Under the pieces are notes generated by a model that saw only the letters and a program-made list of their open reading frames with translations, did not search any database and was not told the DNA's origin. Shown here piece after piece: positions 1-6,418 of a stretch of 6,570 nucleotides of DNA (position 1 is its first letter; each line of letters opens with the position of its first letter). Location of the stretch: the NCBI GenBank assembly GCA_010024525.1, contig RGGS01000073.1, positions 1 to 6,570 on the forward strand, given 5' to 3'. The position numbers and the translations under genes are program-made. This stretch comes from Verrucomicrobiota bacterium. Lineage in GTDB: Bacteria; Verrucomicrobiota; Verrucomicrobiia; Methylacidiphilales; Verrucolacustridaceae.

Positions 1-396
1 TTGACTGTTTCTCATGGTGAGGGAGTCATCCTTTTTTCCTTCCTGTCCGCCCAAGGTTGGGTCCGTTCCATTGACCACCTTGCTGGAGGCCGCGGTATTC
101 CGGTCGCTTTGCAAAGCGGTGCGGGGGTCGGGCTTCGCGGTTTCCTGCAGGCCGGAAGCGTCCACGAATTGGCTCTCCGGCGGAGGCGTGGTAGGCGGCG
201 CTTGCATCAGCCGTTGGATTTTCAAGTTTGTCCGGACCTGTTCCTCGGGGGCTTTTTTTTGCAGCCGGTTGATCTGCTCCGAAGAAACCCAAAAAAATGC
301 AAAAAGAAGGAAATAAAGAAGGGTAAAGGCAGCCGCAATGAGCATGTCCCGGCGTTCGCGGGCGTCCTCTCCCGCGTACGGCATGGTCATCGTCAT
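1..396 (-). CDS. TonB/TolA-like single-pass membrane protein, N-terminal 132 residues (runs off left edge)
   Basis: The minus-strand frame starts at 396 and stays open to base 1, giving 132 residues with no stop. It begins MTMTMP, with three in-frame ATGs (396, 390, 384), so the exact start is uncertain. A charged stretch (ARERRD, 12-17) precedes one hydrophobic helix at about 18-37 (LIAAAFTLLYFLLFAFFWV), giving an N-in anchor. After it come a short charged, coil-prone segment (about 40-62), a proline-rich stretch (PPTTPPP, 67-73), and a polar region containing FVDASG (77-82) and SDRNTAAS (97-104). That layout and the FVD...SDRN-AAS motif recall TonB/TolA-like periplasmic proteins of Verrucomicrobiota. 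The C-terminal domain that would settle this lies outside the window. The gene starts 26 bases after the RND pump stop, so it is probably in the same transcript. No Shine-Dalgarno sequence is visible upstream. Being a real gene is well supported; the TonB-like assignment is moderate. Confidence 0.6.
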   Translation of the reverse strand, partial: MTMTMPYAGEDARERRDMLIAAAFTLLYFLLFAFFWVSSEQINRLQKKAPEEQVRTNLKIQRLMQAPPTTPPPESQFVDASGLQETAKPDPRTALQSDRNTAASSKVVNGTDPTLGGQEGKKDDSLTMRNSQ

Positions 397-422
397 GGAT
401 TCATTCAAGGGGGAAAAAGGAA

Positions 423-3400
423 TTAGGACAAGGGCGCTGACACGAGGGACACTTGGGGGGCCCGGCGGAAACGGTCGACCATGATGTAAAAAGCCGGCAC
501 GAGATAAAGCGTTAAGAAAGTGGAGGAAAGCATGCCTCCAACCACCGCCACTCCGAGGGGTCGACGGCTTTCCGCCCCCGCACCGAGTCCCAAAGCGATG
601 GGAAGAATGCCGATGACGGTGGAGAGAGCGGTCATGAGAATCGGTCGGAGGCGCACCGCCCCTGCCTGTCGCATCGCCTCCACCGCGGAAACTCCCAAGG
701 CCCGACGCTGGTTGGCAAACTCCACCAAGAGAATGGAATTTTTGGTGACCAAGCCCAAGAGAAGGACCAAGCCGATCAAGCTGTAGAGATTAAGGTTCAT
801 GGATGGAATGGTGGGCAAAAGTCCAAAGACAAAGGCCAACGGGGCGGGCAAAACTCCCGGCGGAACGTACTGGGGGATGAGGGCAAAATTATTGATCAGG
901 CCCAAGGCATAGAGACAGACAAAAGCGCCAAAGACCGCCAAGGGAAGGGCCACCATGATGGTGAAGGGGTGGATTAGGCTCTCGAATTGAGCAGCCAGCG
1001 CCATGTAAACGATGAGCAGTGCGAGAAAAACGATCTGCCAGGCTTCCCCGCGGCCGGAACGCAACTCTCGCGCTTCCCCGTCAAATTCCAAGGTGACACC
1101 CGCAGGAAGAATGCGACGGCCGATTTCCTCGGTTTTTTCGATGGCTTGCCCAAGAGTAACCCCCAAGGGCTGACCGGTGACGGAGGCGCTTCGTTGCCTC
1201 ATAAAGTGGTGGATGGAATTCACGGAGCCCTTCTCGCGGGTTTTGACCAGGTCCCGGATCGGGACCAGTTCCCCCGACCGAGTGCGGACGTAGAGAATGT
1301 TAAGTTCATCGGGGACCAAGCGGTTGCTGCGACGGAGCTGTGCGATCACGTCGTACTGTTTGCCCTCAAAGTTAAAACGCGAAATATCGAGTCCTCCGAG
1401 CAGGATCTGCAGGGCCTCGGAGATGTCCCGGACGGAAATGCCCAGGTTCGCCGCCCGGTTGCGGTCGATTTCGAGATCCAGCTGCGGTTTTTCGTAGTTG
1501 AAGTTGACGCGGGGTTGGCTGAGGAACCCCGCTTTGTTAATTTCGTCCCGAAGGTCCTTGGCGCTCTGCTCCAATTGCGGGAGGTTGGCTCCCTGGAGGA
1601 CTACCTCAAAGTTTTCCTGAAAGCCCCGGCCCACGGCTTTGGGAAGAGAGGTGATGACCAGGGCCCCGCGGATTTCGCTGATCATCCGGGTAAACATCGA
1701 TCCCCGTGCACCCGGGCGGGCAATATCCAGGGCCGATCGTTTTCGGTCTTCTTTCAGGCGAATGAACATGAGACCGAGATTCGATTGTCCGGGTGCGCCC
1801 CGCGCCAGCGCCACTGCTCCGAAATAGCTGCGGACTTCCGGATATTCCGAGGCGATCTTTTCCGCCTGGCGAAGGTAGCGATCCGTGGCCTCACTGGTGG
1901 ACCCTTCGGGCGTGATCACGATGGCGATGATCGAGCCCTTGTCCTCGTCCGGGAGAAATTCCTGGGGAATGACCCGGTAGAGAAGAACCGTCAGGCCCAA
2001 AATTCCGCTTCCCAAGCCGATCAATAGAAGGGGAGATCGCAAAGCCCGGGCCAGGCTGCTGGCATAGGCGGTGGACAGGCGATTTAGGAGAAGATCAATG
2101 TAGCGGGCAAAGGCGGAAGCCGTTGTGGAAGTGGGACGAAGAAAGTGGGCCCCCAAGGCGGGACTCAAGGTCAGGGCGACAAAGGCGGAGATGGCAACCG
2201 AACCGGCCAGAGCGATTGCGAATTCCCGAAAAAGAATACCCGTGGTGCCGGATTGAAAGGCGATCGGAAGAAAGACCACAATCAAGCTGGCGGTGATGGC
2301 GAGCACGGCCCCGGTGATCTCCTTCATGGCCAATAAACTGGCGTCGAAAGGCTTCATGCCCTCCTCGATGTGGCGAATGATATTTTCCAGCACGACGATG
2401 GCGTCGTCGACCACAATGCCGATGGCCAGCACGAGGGCGAGGAGGGTGAGGATATTGACGCTGTAGCCGAGGAGGTAGAGCAGGGCAAAGGTGCCCAAAA
2501 TAGAAATCGGGATCGCAGCGGCGGGGATGAGGGTGGCTCGGGCATCGTGTAAAAAGAAAAAGATGAGCACGATGACCAGCAGGCAAGAGATTCCCAGGGT
2601 GACCACCACCTCATGAATGGCGTCTTCCACATACAGGGAGGAGTCAAAAGGGATGTCCACTTTGACGTCGGATGGAAGGGTGGGACGGATGACGTCCAGT
2701 TCGGCGCGAACCCTTTTAGCCACCTGCACGGCGTTGGCGTCCGACTGTTTTACCACGCCCAAACCCACCGCCGGTTCCCCCTTGAACCGGGCGATGGTTT
2801 CCTCGACTTCCGGACCGATTTCGACTGTGGCCACGTCCCGAAGCCGAATCGGCGAGTCAGCCGATTCCCTGATCACGAGATTTTCATACTGCTCGGGTTG
2901 GTCCATCCGGCCTCGGGCGAGAATGCTGAGGGAGCGTTCCTGTCCTTCGATCCGGCCGGAGGGCAGTTCGACATTTTCCCGCTGGAGGAGGCTGCGGATA
3001 TCGGTCGCCGTGACCTGGCGGGCCGCCATCTTGGCGGAATCGAGCCAGATCCGCATGGAGGGGCGCTTTTCCCCGCCAAAGTTGATACCACCCACCCCGG
3101 GGAGCACCTGGAGGCGGTCTTTGATCTGACGCTCGGCCAGGTTGGTTAGTTCCAGTGTGGAACGGGTGGCGCTGGAAAGGGCCACCCACATGACCTCTTG
3201 GGCGTTGGCATCCTGCTTTGCCACAATCGGCTCCTTGATGTCGTCCGGGAGTTTGTCACGCACCCGGCTAATGCGGTCCCGGACATCTTGGGCCCCGGTG
3301 TCGACATCGTGATTGAGTTCGAATTCCACAATGATGGCGCTCACCTGTTCCCGGGATTCACTGCGGAGAATTTTGATTCCGGGAATGTTGTTTAACTCCT

Positions 3401-3605
3401 GTTCCAAGGGCTCGGTAACGTCGGCCTCGACCAGTTCCGCGTTGGCTCCGGGATAGATCGTGGTGACGGAAACAATGGGGGGATCGATGTTGGGCAGTTC
3501 GCGGACGGGGAGTCGTGACAACGCAACCAGACCGACCACGACAAAGGTCAGGTTGAACATGGTGGCGGCAATGGGCCGCCGAATGCAGAACTCGGGAAGG
3601 GTCAC
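423..3605 (-). CDS. RND-family multidrug efflux pump, inner-membrane subunit (AcrB/MexB-like, HAE-1)
   Basis: This is a full-length proton-driven inner-membrane transporter of 1060 residues; the family is usually about 1020-1050. It takes hydrophobic or amphiphilic compounds from the periplasm or membrane and passes them to an outer-membrane channel through the adaptor. The N-terminus MTLPEFCIRRPIAATMF is typical of the family and fixes the GTG start at 3605, which overlaps the adaptor stop (GTGA). TM1 is at about 12-30. A first porter region (about 40-335) precedes TM2-TM6. TM4 carries the proton-relay pair D400-D401 (GIVVDDAIV). A second porter region (about 550-855) precedes TM8-TM12. K955 (VTKNSILL), R985 and T992 (RLRPILMT) match the AcrB relay residues K940, R971 and T978, so the pump looks active. 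The TM9-TM10 loop is unusual: about 33 extra proline-rich residues lie at 903-935. The substrate cannot be told from sequence. The stop is TAA. Confidence 0.95.
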   Translation of the reverse strand: MTLPEFCIRRPIAATMFNLTFVVVGLVALSRLPVRELPNIDPPIVSVTTIYPGANAELVEADVTEPLEQELNNIPGIKILRSESREQVSAIIVEFELNHDVDTGAQDVRDRISRVRDKLPDDIKEPIVAKQDANAQEVMWVALSSATRSTLELTNLAERQIKDRLQVLPGVGGINFGGEKRPSMRIWLDSAKMAARQVTATDIRSLLQRENVELPSGRIEGQERSLSILARGRMDQPEQYENLVIRESADSPIRLRDVATVEIGPEVEETIARFKGEPAVGLGVVKQSDANAVQVAKRVRAELDVIRPTLPSDVKVDIPFDSSLYVEDAIHEVVVTLGISCLLVIVLIFFFLHDARATLIPAAAIPISILGTFALLYLLGYSVNILTLLALVLAIGIVVDDAIVVLENIIRHIEEGMKPFDASLLAMKEITGAVLAITASLIVVFLPIAFQSGTTGILFREFAIALAGSVAISAFVALTLSPALGAHFLRPTSTTASAFARYIDLLLNRLSTAYASSLARALRSPLLLIGLGSGILGLTVLLYRVIPQEFLPDEDKGSIIAIVITPEGSTSEATDRYLRQAEKIASEYPEVRSYFGAVALARGAPGQSNLGLMFIRLKEDRKRSALDIARPGARGSMFTRMISEIRGALVITSLPKAVGRGFQENFEVVLQGANLPQLEQSAKDLRDEINKAGFLSQPRVNFNYEKPQLDLEIDRNRAANLGISVRDISEALQILLGGLDISRFNFEGKQYDVIAQLRRSNRLVPDELNILYVRTRSGELVPIRDLVKTREKGSVNSIHHFMRQRSASVTGQPLGVTLGQAIEKTEEIGRRILPAGVTLEFDGEARELRSGRGEAWQIVFLALLIVYMALAAQFESLIHPFTIMVALPLAVFGAFVCLYALGLINNFALIPQYVPPGVLPAPLAFVFGLLPTIPSMNLNLYSLIGLVLLLGLVTKNSILLVEFANQRRALGVSAVEAMRQAGAVRLRPILMTALSTVIGILPIALGLGAGAESRRPLGVAVVGGMLSSTFLTLYLVPAFYIMVDRFRRAPQVSLVSAPLS

Positions 3606-4630
3606 GGGGTCGTGGCGGGTTTTTCCGTAAGTAGCTTCCGGCCCGGAGACAGGCGCAGATTGCCGGATCGGGCGACTAAATCCCCGGCCTGCAGACCCTT
3701 GAGAATTTCAACTTTTCCCGGAACACGAAGTCCCGTCTCCACCGGAACCAGCTCCGCCACCCCCTCGTTCGAGCGGTACACGGCAAAACCCCCCGCGTTG
3801 GGGAAAAGGCACTCTTCGGGAACGGTGAGGGCTTTGGGTTTGGTTCCGACCGTGATCTCCAAATTGGCAAACATCCCGGGTTTGAGGCGTAAATCGGAGT
3901 TGGGCACATAGGCTCGGACCTGCACGGTGCGGGTTCCGGGGTCGACCCGGGGCTCAATCAGATAAATCTCTCCCGCAAAAGTTTCCTCCGCGTAGGCGGC
4001 TACTTTGAGACGAATCGTTTGCCCCGGGCTGATTTTGGCGCTGTAACGTTCCGGTACGCTGAAGTTCAGCTTCATGCGATCCAGGTCGTAAATGCTGACC
4101 AGAATCGTCTGAGGGTTGACATACTGACCGACACTGACAAACCGTCGTCCGAGGATGCCGTCGAACGGTGCGGTGAGCGTGTACTCGGTCATCCTTTTTT
4201 TGGCCAAGGCCAGGGAGGCTTCCATACGGGAAAAGTTGGCGTGGGTCTGGTCGTGTTCCTGTTGGGAGATGGTGCCGTCAGACAGCAGCATATCGGCCCG
4301 GTGGATGGTTTCTTGGGCCAGTTTGTAATCCGCCTCGGCTTCGGCCACGGTGGCGGCTTGTTTCGATTCATCGATCTGAAGGAGAAGATCGCCTTTTTTC
4401 ACCGTCTGTCCCTCGGTCAAACGGATCGAGGTAATTTCCCCATCCACTTCCGGGCGAATGTCGACCGACTCCTCGGCATCGAGTGAACCCACAGCATCGA
4501 GGGTCTCCTGCAAGGGGCCTGCCTCCACTGGGACCAGTTCCACCGGGACGGGAGCGTCCTTCGGTGGACCTCCTCCTTTCCCGCAACCAGCCAAAATGGC
4601 GGTGGCCATGATAACGAAAAAGTAATTCAT
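3602..4630 (-). CDS. RND efflux periplasmic adaptor lipoprotein (membrane fusion protein, AcrA/MexA-like)
   Basis: This 342-residue adaptor links the downstream RND pump to an outer-membrane channel in the periplasm. A short hydrophobic signal ends in the lipobox L-A-G-C with C16 as the predicted lipidated cysteine, so the protein is probably anchored to the inner membrane; this also supports the ATG at 4630. The lipoyl/barrel-sandwich half-motifs are at 56-87 (DIRPEVDGEI, then VKKGDLLLQID) and 152-180 (TAPFDGILGRR, then GQYVNPQT). They flank an alpha-helical hairpin at about 88-147 rich in A, E, Q and K. The beta-barrel follows (about 184-262, including PGTRTVQVRA and LKPGMFANLEI). A membrane-proximal domain ends the protein (VPEECLF to GLQAGDLVARSG). 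It lies 39 bases after the obg stop and its TGA overlaps the pump's GTG start by four bases, which implies translational coupling. No clear Shine-Dalgarno sequence precedes it. The family call is secure; the substrate is unknown. Confidence 0.94.
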   Translation of the reverse strand: MNYFFVIMATAILAGCGKGGGPPKDAPVPVELVPVEAGPLQETLDAVGSLDAEESVDIRPEVDGEITSIRLTEGQTVKKGDLLLQIDESKQAATVAEAEADYKLAQETIHRADMLLSDGTISQQEHDQTHANFSRMEASLALAKKRMTEYTLTAPFDGILGRRFVSVGQYVNPQTILVSIYDLDRMKLNFSVPERYSAKISPGQTIRLKVAAYAEETFAGEIYLIEPRVDPGTRTVQVRAYVPNSDLRLKPGMFANLEITVGTKPKALTVPEECLFPNAGGFAVYRSNEGVAELVPVETGLRVPGKVEILKGLQAGDLVARSGNLRLSPGRKLLTEKPATTP

Positions 4631-4644
4631 GAGATGAATGGTTA

Positions 4645-4673
4645 ATAATGTGAAGTATCTGATATGGGGTCAA
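4645..4673 (-). promoter_or_regulatory. Candidate sigma70-type promoter for the adaptor-pump operon
   Basis: In the short AT-rich gap between obg and the adaptor gene, the minus strand reads TTGACC (4673-4668, five of six matches to the -35 consensus). A 17-base spacer follows, then CATTAT (4650-4645, four of six matches to the -10). The -35 box overlaps the obg TGA stop. Transcription would begin only a few bases before the ATG at 4630, leaving a very short leader, which would fit the absence of a Shine-Dalgarno sequence. The AT-rich base composition stands out from the surrounding G+C-rich genes. This is pattern matching only; read-through from obg is equally possible. Confidence 0.35.
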
Positions 4674-5665
4674 GTTGGCAGTATGGAGCGGATGGCACGA
4701 ATCAGAGTCTCCAGGCCTTCCCCGTTCTGAGCGGAGACGGGGTAAATGGTTTTTCGGGCCGCGGTTTTAAGGATGATAAGATGCTTCTTCGCTTCCGGTA
4801 GGTCGCATTTGTTGGCGGCGATTAGGAAGGGCCGTTTCCCCAACGACGCATCATGGAGGCGTAGCTCTTTACGCAGCAGTTTGTAATCCTCCACGGGATC
4901 CCTGCCTTCTGTGCCGGCCACATCGATCACCATCAGCAAAACCGCACACCGTTCAATATGTCGAAGAAAATCGTGACCCAGACCCTTGCCGGAATGAGCG
5001 CCCTCTACCAACCCGGGAATGTCGGCGAGAGTGAAGCGGGTTTCCTCCGGACCGCCTACCACGCCAATGTAAGGGGCCAAGGTGGTGAAGGGGTAGGGGG
5101 CGATTTTGGGTCGGGCGGCGGAAAGTGCGGCCAACAGGCTGGACTTGCCGGCGTTGGGTAAGCCCACCAAGCCCACTTGGGCGATGGATTTTAACACGAG
5201 GATGAATTCCCCGGCTTCGCCCGGTCGTCCGTCCTCCGCATAGCGAGGGGTCTGGCGAACCGAGCTGGCGAAACGGGAATTGCCCCGCCCCCCGCGACCC
5301 CCATGGCAAAGCACAAATGTTTCTCCGGGCTGGGTCAGGTCCGCAATCGGTTCACCCTCTTCGCCGGGTGGAAGGGGATACACCACGGTACCGGGAGGGA
5401 CTTTTAAGAGACAGGGTTTGCCGTTTTTTCCCGTGCAGTTCTTTCCGCTTCCGCCCCCCCCGTGTGCCGCCCGGGCATGAGGTCGAAAGCGAAGATCAAC
5501 CAAGTTGTTTAGTTGGGGGTCGACCTCGAGGATCACATCGCCACCTTGTCCTCCGTCCCCGCCGTCCGGTCCTCCTTTCGGCACGAATTTCTCGCGAAGA
5601 AAGCTGATGGCTCCCCGACCCCCGTTTCCCGCCCGCGCGTGGATGCGAACCCGGTCAACGAACAT
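4670..5665 (-). CDS. obg: GTPase Obg/CgtA (ribosome assembly and stress GTPase)
   Basis: This complete 331-residue cytoplasmic GTPase belongs to the conserved Obg family, which acts in late large-subunit ribosome assembly and growth or stress control. The glycine-rich N-terminal Obg fold occupies about 1-158 (MFVDRVRIHARAGNGGRG, KFVPKGGPDGGDGG, PPGTVVY, GGRGGRGNSRF). The G domain follows: G1 GLPNAGKS at 168-175, switch I FTTLAP at 193-198, G3 DIPG at 215-218 followed by LVEGAHSGKGLG, G4 NKCD at 285-288, and G5 SAQ at 311-313. Residue 176 after the P-loop is S where most relatives have T, a mild change. It ends right after the G domain, so the optional C-terminal OCT domain of some homologues is absent. 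The start ATG is preceded by GGAG with a 7-base spacer and lies inside the end of the CHASE2 gene (11-base overlap). The common neighbours rplU and rpmA are not seen here. Confidence 0.97.
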   Translation of the reverse strand: MFVDRVRIHARAGNGGRGAISFLREKFVPKGGPDGGDGGQGGDVILEVDPQLNNLVDLRFRPHARAAHGGGGSGKNCTGKNGKPCLLKVPPGTVVYPLPPGEEGEPIADLTQPGETFVLCHGGRGGRGNSRFASSVRQTPRYAEDGRPGEAGEFILVLKSIAQVGLVGLPNAGKSSLLAALSAARPKIAPYPFTTLAPYIGVVGGPEETRFTLADIPGLVEGAHSGKGLGHDFLRHIERCAVLLMVIDVAGTEGRDPVEDYKLLRKELRLHDASLGKRPFLIAANKCDLPEAKKHLIILKTAARKTIYPVSAQNGEGLETLIRAIRSILPT

Positions 5666-6410
5666 CGGACTTCTCCAGCCAGGATGCCAAAGGGGAGGCT
5701 AGGAATGTCGCGATGGCGGCGCCCACGGCCAAAGGCAACGCCCCGGAATAGCCGCCAAACTTGGCTGCCAACCATCCCAGACCATAAATGGTTCCTGCCA
5801 GGATCAAGGATTCGACGACGGAATCGCGCCATGGGCGACTGCGGAGGAGTCCCAGCGTGGCACCAGAAAAAAGCACGGTGAGGATCAGCCAACCGGGTGG
5901 ATGTAACACCGGGCGGGGCCCTTGAGCCAAGCCCTGCCAAGCCCGCACCACGGCCTCCGAAAGTGTGCTTTTGCCCCATGGGGAATCAATCGCGGGATCG
6001 ACCTCCGGGAGGGCGCCGGAAAGGATCACCGGTCGTTTCGATAGAGTGGAGAGATCATAGTATGGGCGAACGCCAATCCTCTCTTGCTCAGCTGCCAGCA
6101 CGACCCCGCGAATTTCCATTTTGGTGGGGGTGGGTTCCGGGCTGGACCAATCGACCGGGATGGATCCCCGAAGATCCAAGGGGATCGTTTGAATATCCCG
6201 GTTTTGAGAGTCTCGCAGGATCAATTTTCGTCCCCGTAATTCCGACCGGGAGAGATCCGCCTCCATTTCCTGAGCGTACATGATGAGCAGCCAGGAGGGG
6301 ATGACCACGCCCTGTTGTTGAAAGACCATGGGGAGTCGGTTGAGCATCCCGTCCGCCTCCGGAGTGACTTTCCAGGCTGCTACGGCGGCGTTTTTTTGCA
6401 GCCGTTTCCG
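5655..6410 (-). CDS. CHASE2-domain membrane protein, C-terminal part, N-terminus missing
   Basis: CHASE2 is an extracytoplasmic sensory domain normally followed by three membrane helices. The minus-strand frame is open from 6503 to the TGA at 5655. The first ATG is at 6347 (230 residues from there), but family-like sequence continues upstream of it (AAVAAWKVTPEADG directly before that Met), so 6347 is not the true start. Typical CHASE2 features, numbered from 6347, are PEADGMLNRLP at the front, IPSWLLIMYAQ (16-26), LRGRKLILRD and IPLDLRGSIPVDW (38-67), and KRPVILSGALPEVD (104-117) followed by a segment aligning with the family's end. Three helices follow at about 152-169, 177-197 and 201-222, then only about eight residues to the stop. 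There is no cyclase, kinase, phosphatase or GGDEF output domain. Homology fades above about 6410, where sulfatase sequence begins on the other strand. The gene is therefore broken or incomplete here. The ligand is unknown. Confidence 0.72.
   Translation of the reverse strand, partial: RKRLQKNAAVAAWKVTPEADGMLNRLPMVFQQQGVVIPSWLLIMYAQEMEADLSRSELRGRKLILRDSQNRDIQTIPLDLRGSIPVDWSSPEPTPTKMEIRGVVLAAEQERIGVRPYYDLSTLSKRPVILSGALPEVDPAIDSPWGKSTLSEAVVRAWQGLAQGPRPVLHPPGWLILTVLFSGATLGLLRSRPWRDSVVESLILAGTIYGLGWLAAKFGGYSGALPLAVGAAIATFLASPLASWLEKSDVR
5673..5676 (-). promoter_or_regulatory. Ribosome binding site of obg inside the CHASE2 coding end
   Basis: The minus strand reads GGAG, then seven bases (AAGTCCG), then the obg ATG at 5665. 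The site lies within codons of the last residues (LEKSDVR) of the upstream CHASE2 gene. It supports the chosen obg start and suggests that the two genes are translated in a coupled way. Confidence 0.6.
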
Positions 6411-6418
6411 GCACCAAT
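6398..6418. other. Breakpoint joining two 5'-truncated genes (rearrangement or chimeric join)
   Basis: CHASE2-like coding sequence (minus strand) extends up to roughly 6400. Sulfatase-like coding sequence (plus strand) is recognisable from about 6416 onward. Neither gene has its N-terminal part, a start codon or an upstream region. The join lies next to a run of seven T (6391-6397). No transposase, inverted repeat or target-site duplication can be seen, so the sequence does not distinguish a real inversion or deletion from an assembly error. The exact base is uncertain by some 10-20 positions. Confidence 0.55.

Noticed and set aside
26..292. Second minus-strand open frame (88 codons) inside the TonB-like gene
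   Set aside because: It is out of frame with the anchored protein and starts in the middle of it. It is a by-product of the same sequence.
397..422. Gap between the pump and the TonB-like gene considered for a terminator
   Set aside because: It is only 26 bases and shows no inverted repeat followed by a T run on the minus strand.
1..426. Plus-strand open frame opposite the TonB-like gene
   Set aside because: The minus-strand reading gives a coherent membrane helix plus proline-rich linker in operon spacing with the pump. The plus-strand translation has no such organisation.
987..2027. Long plus-strand open frame (346 codons) opposite the RND pump
   Set aside because: It lies entirely antisense to a conserved pump with intact family motifs. 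Its translation has no recognisable domain and no ribosome site was seen. G+C-rich genes often leave such open frames on the other strand.
2613..3149. Two overlapping plus-strand open frames of about 170-178 codons
   Set aside because: Both are antisense to the first porter region of the RND pump, overlap each other in different frames and resemble no family.
5452..5461. C-rich run considered as a slippery tract or phase-variation site
   Set aside because: On the coding strand it encodes glycines of the glycine-rich Obg domain, and the frame is intact on both sides.
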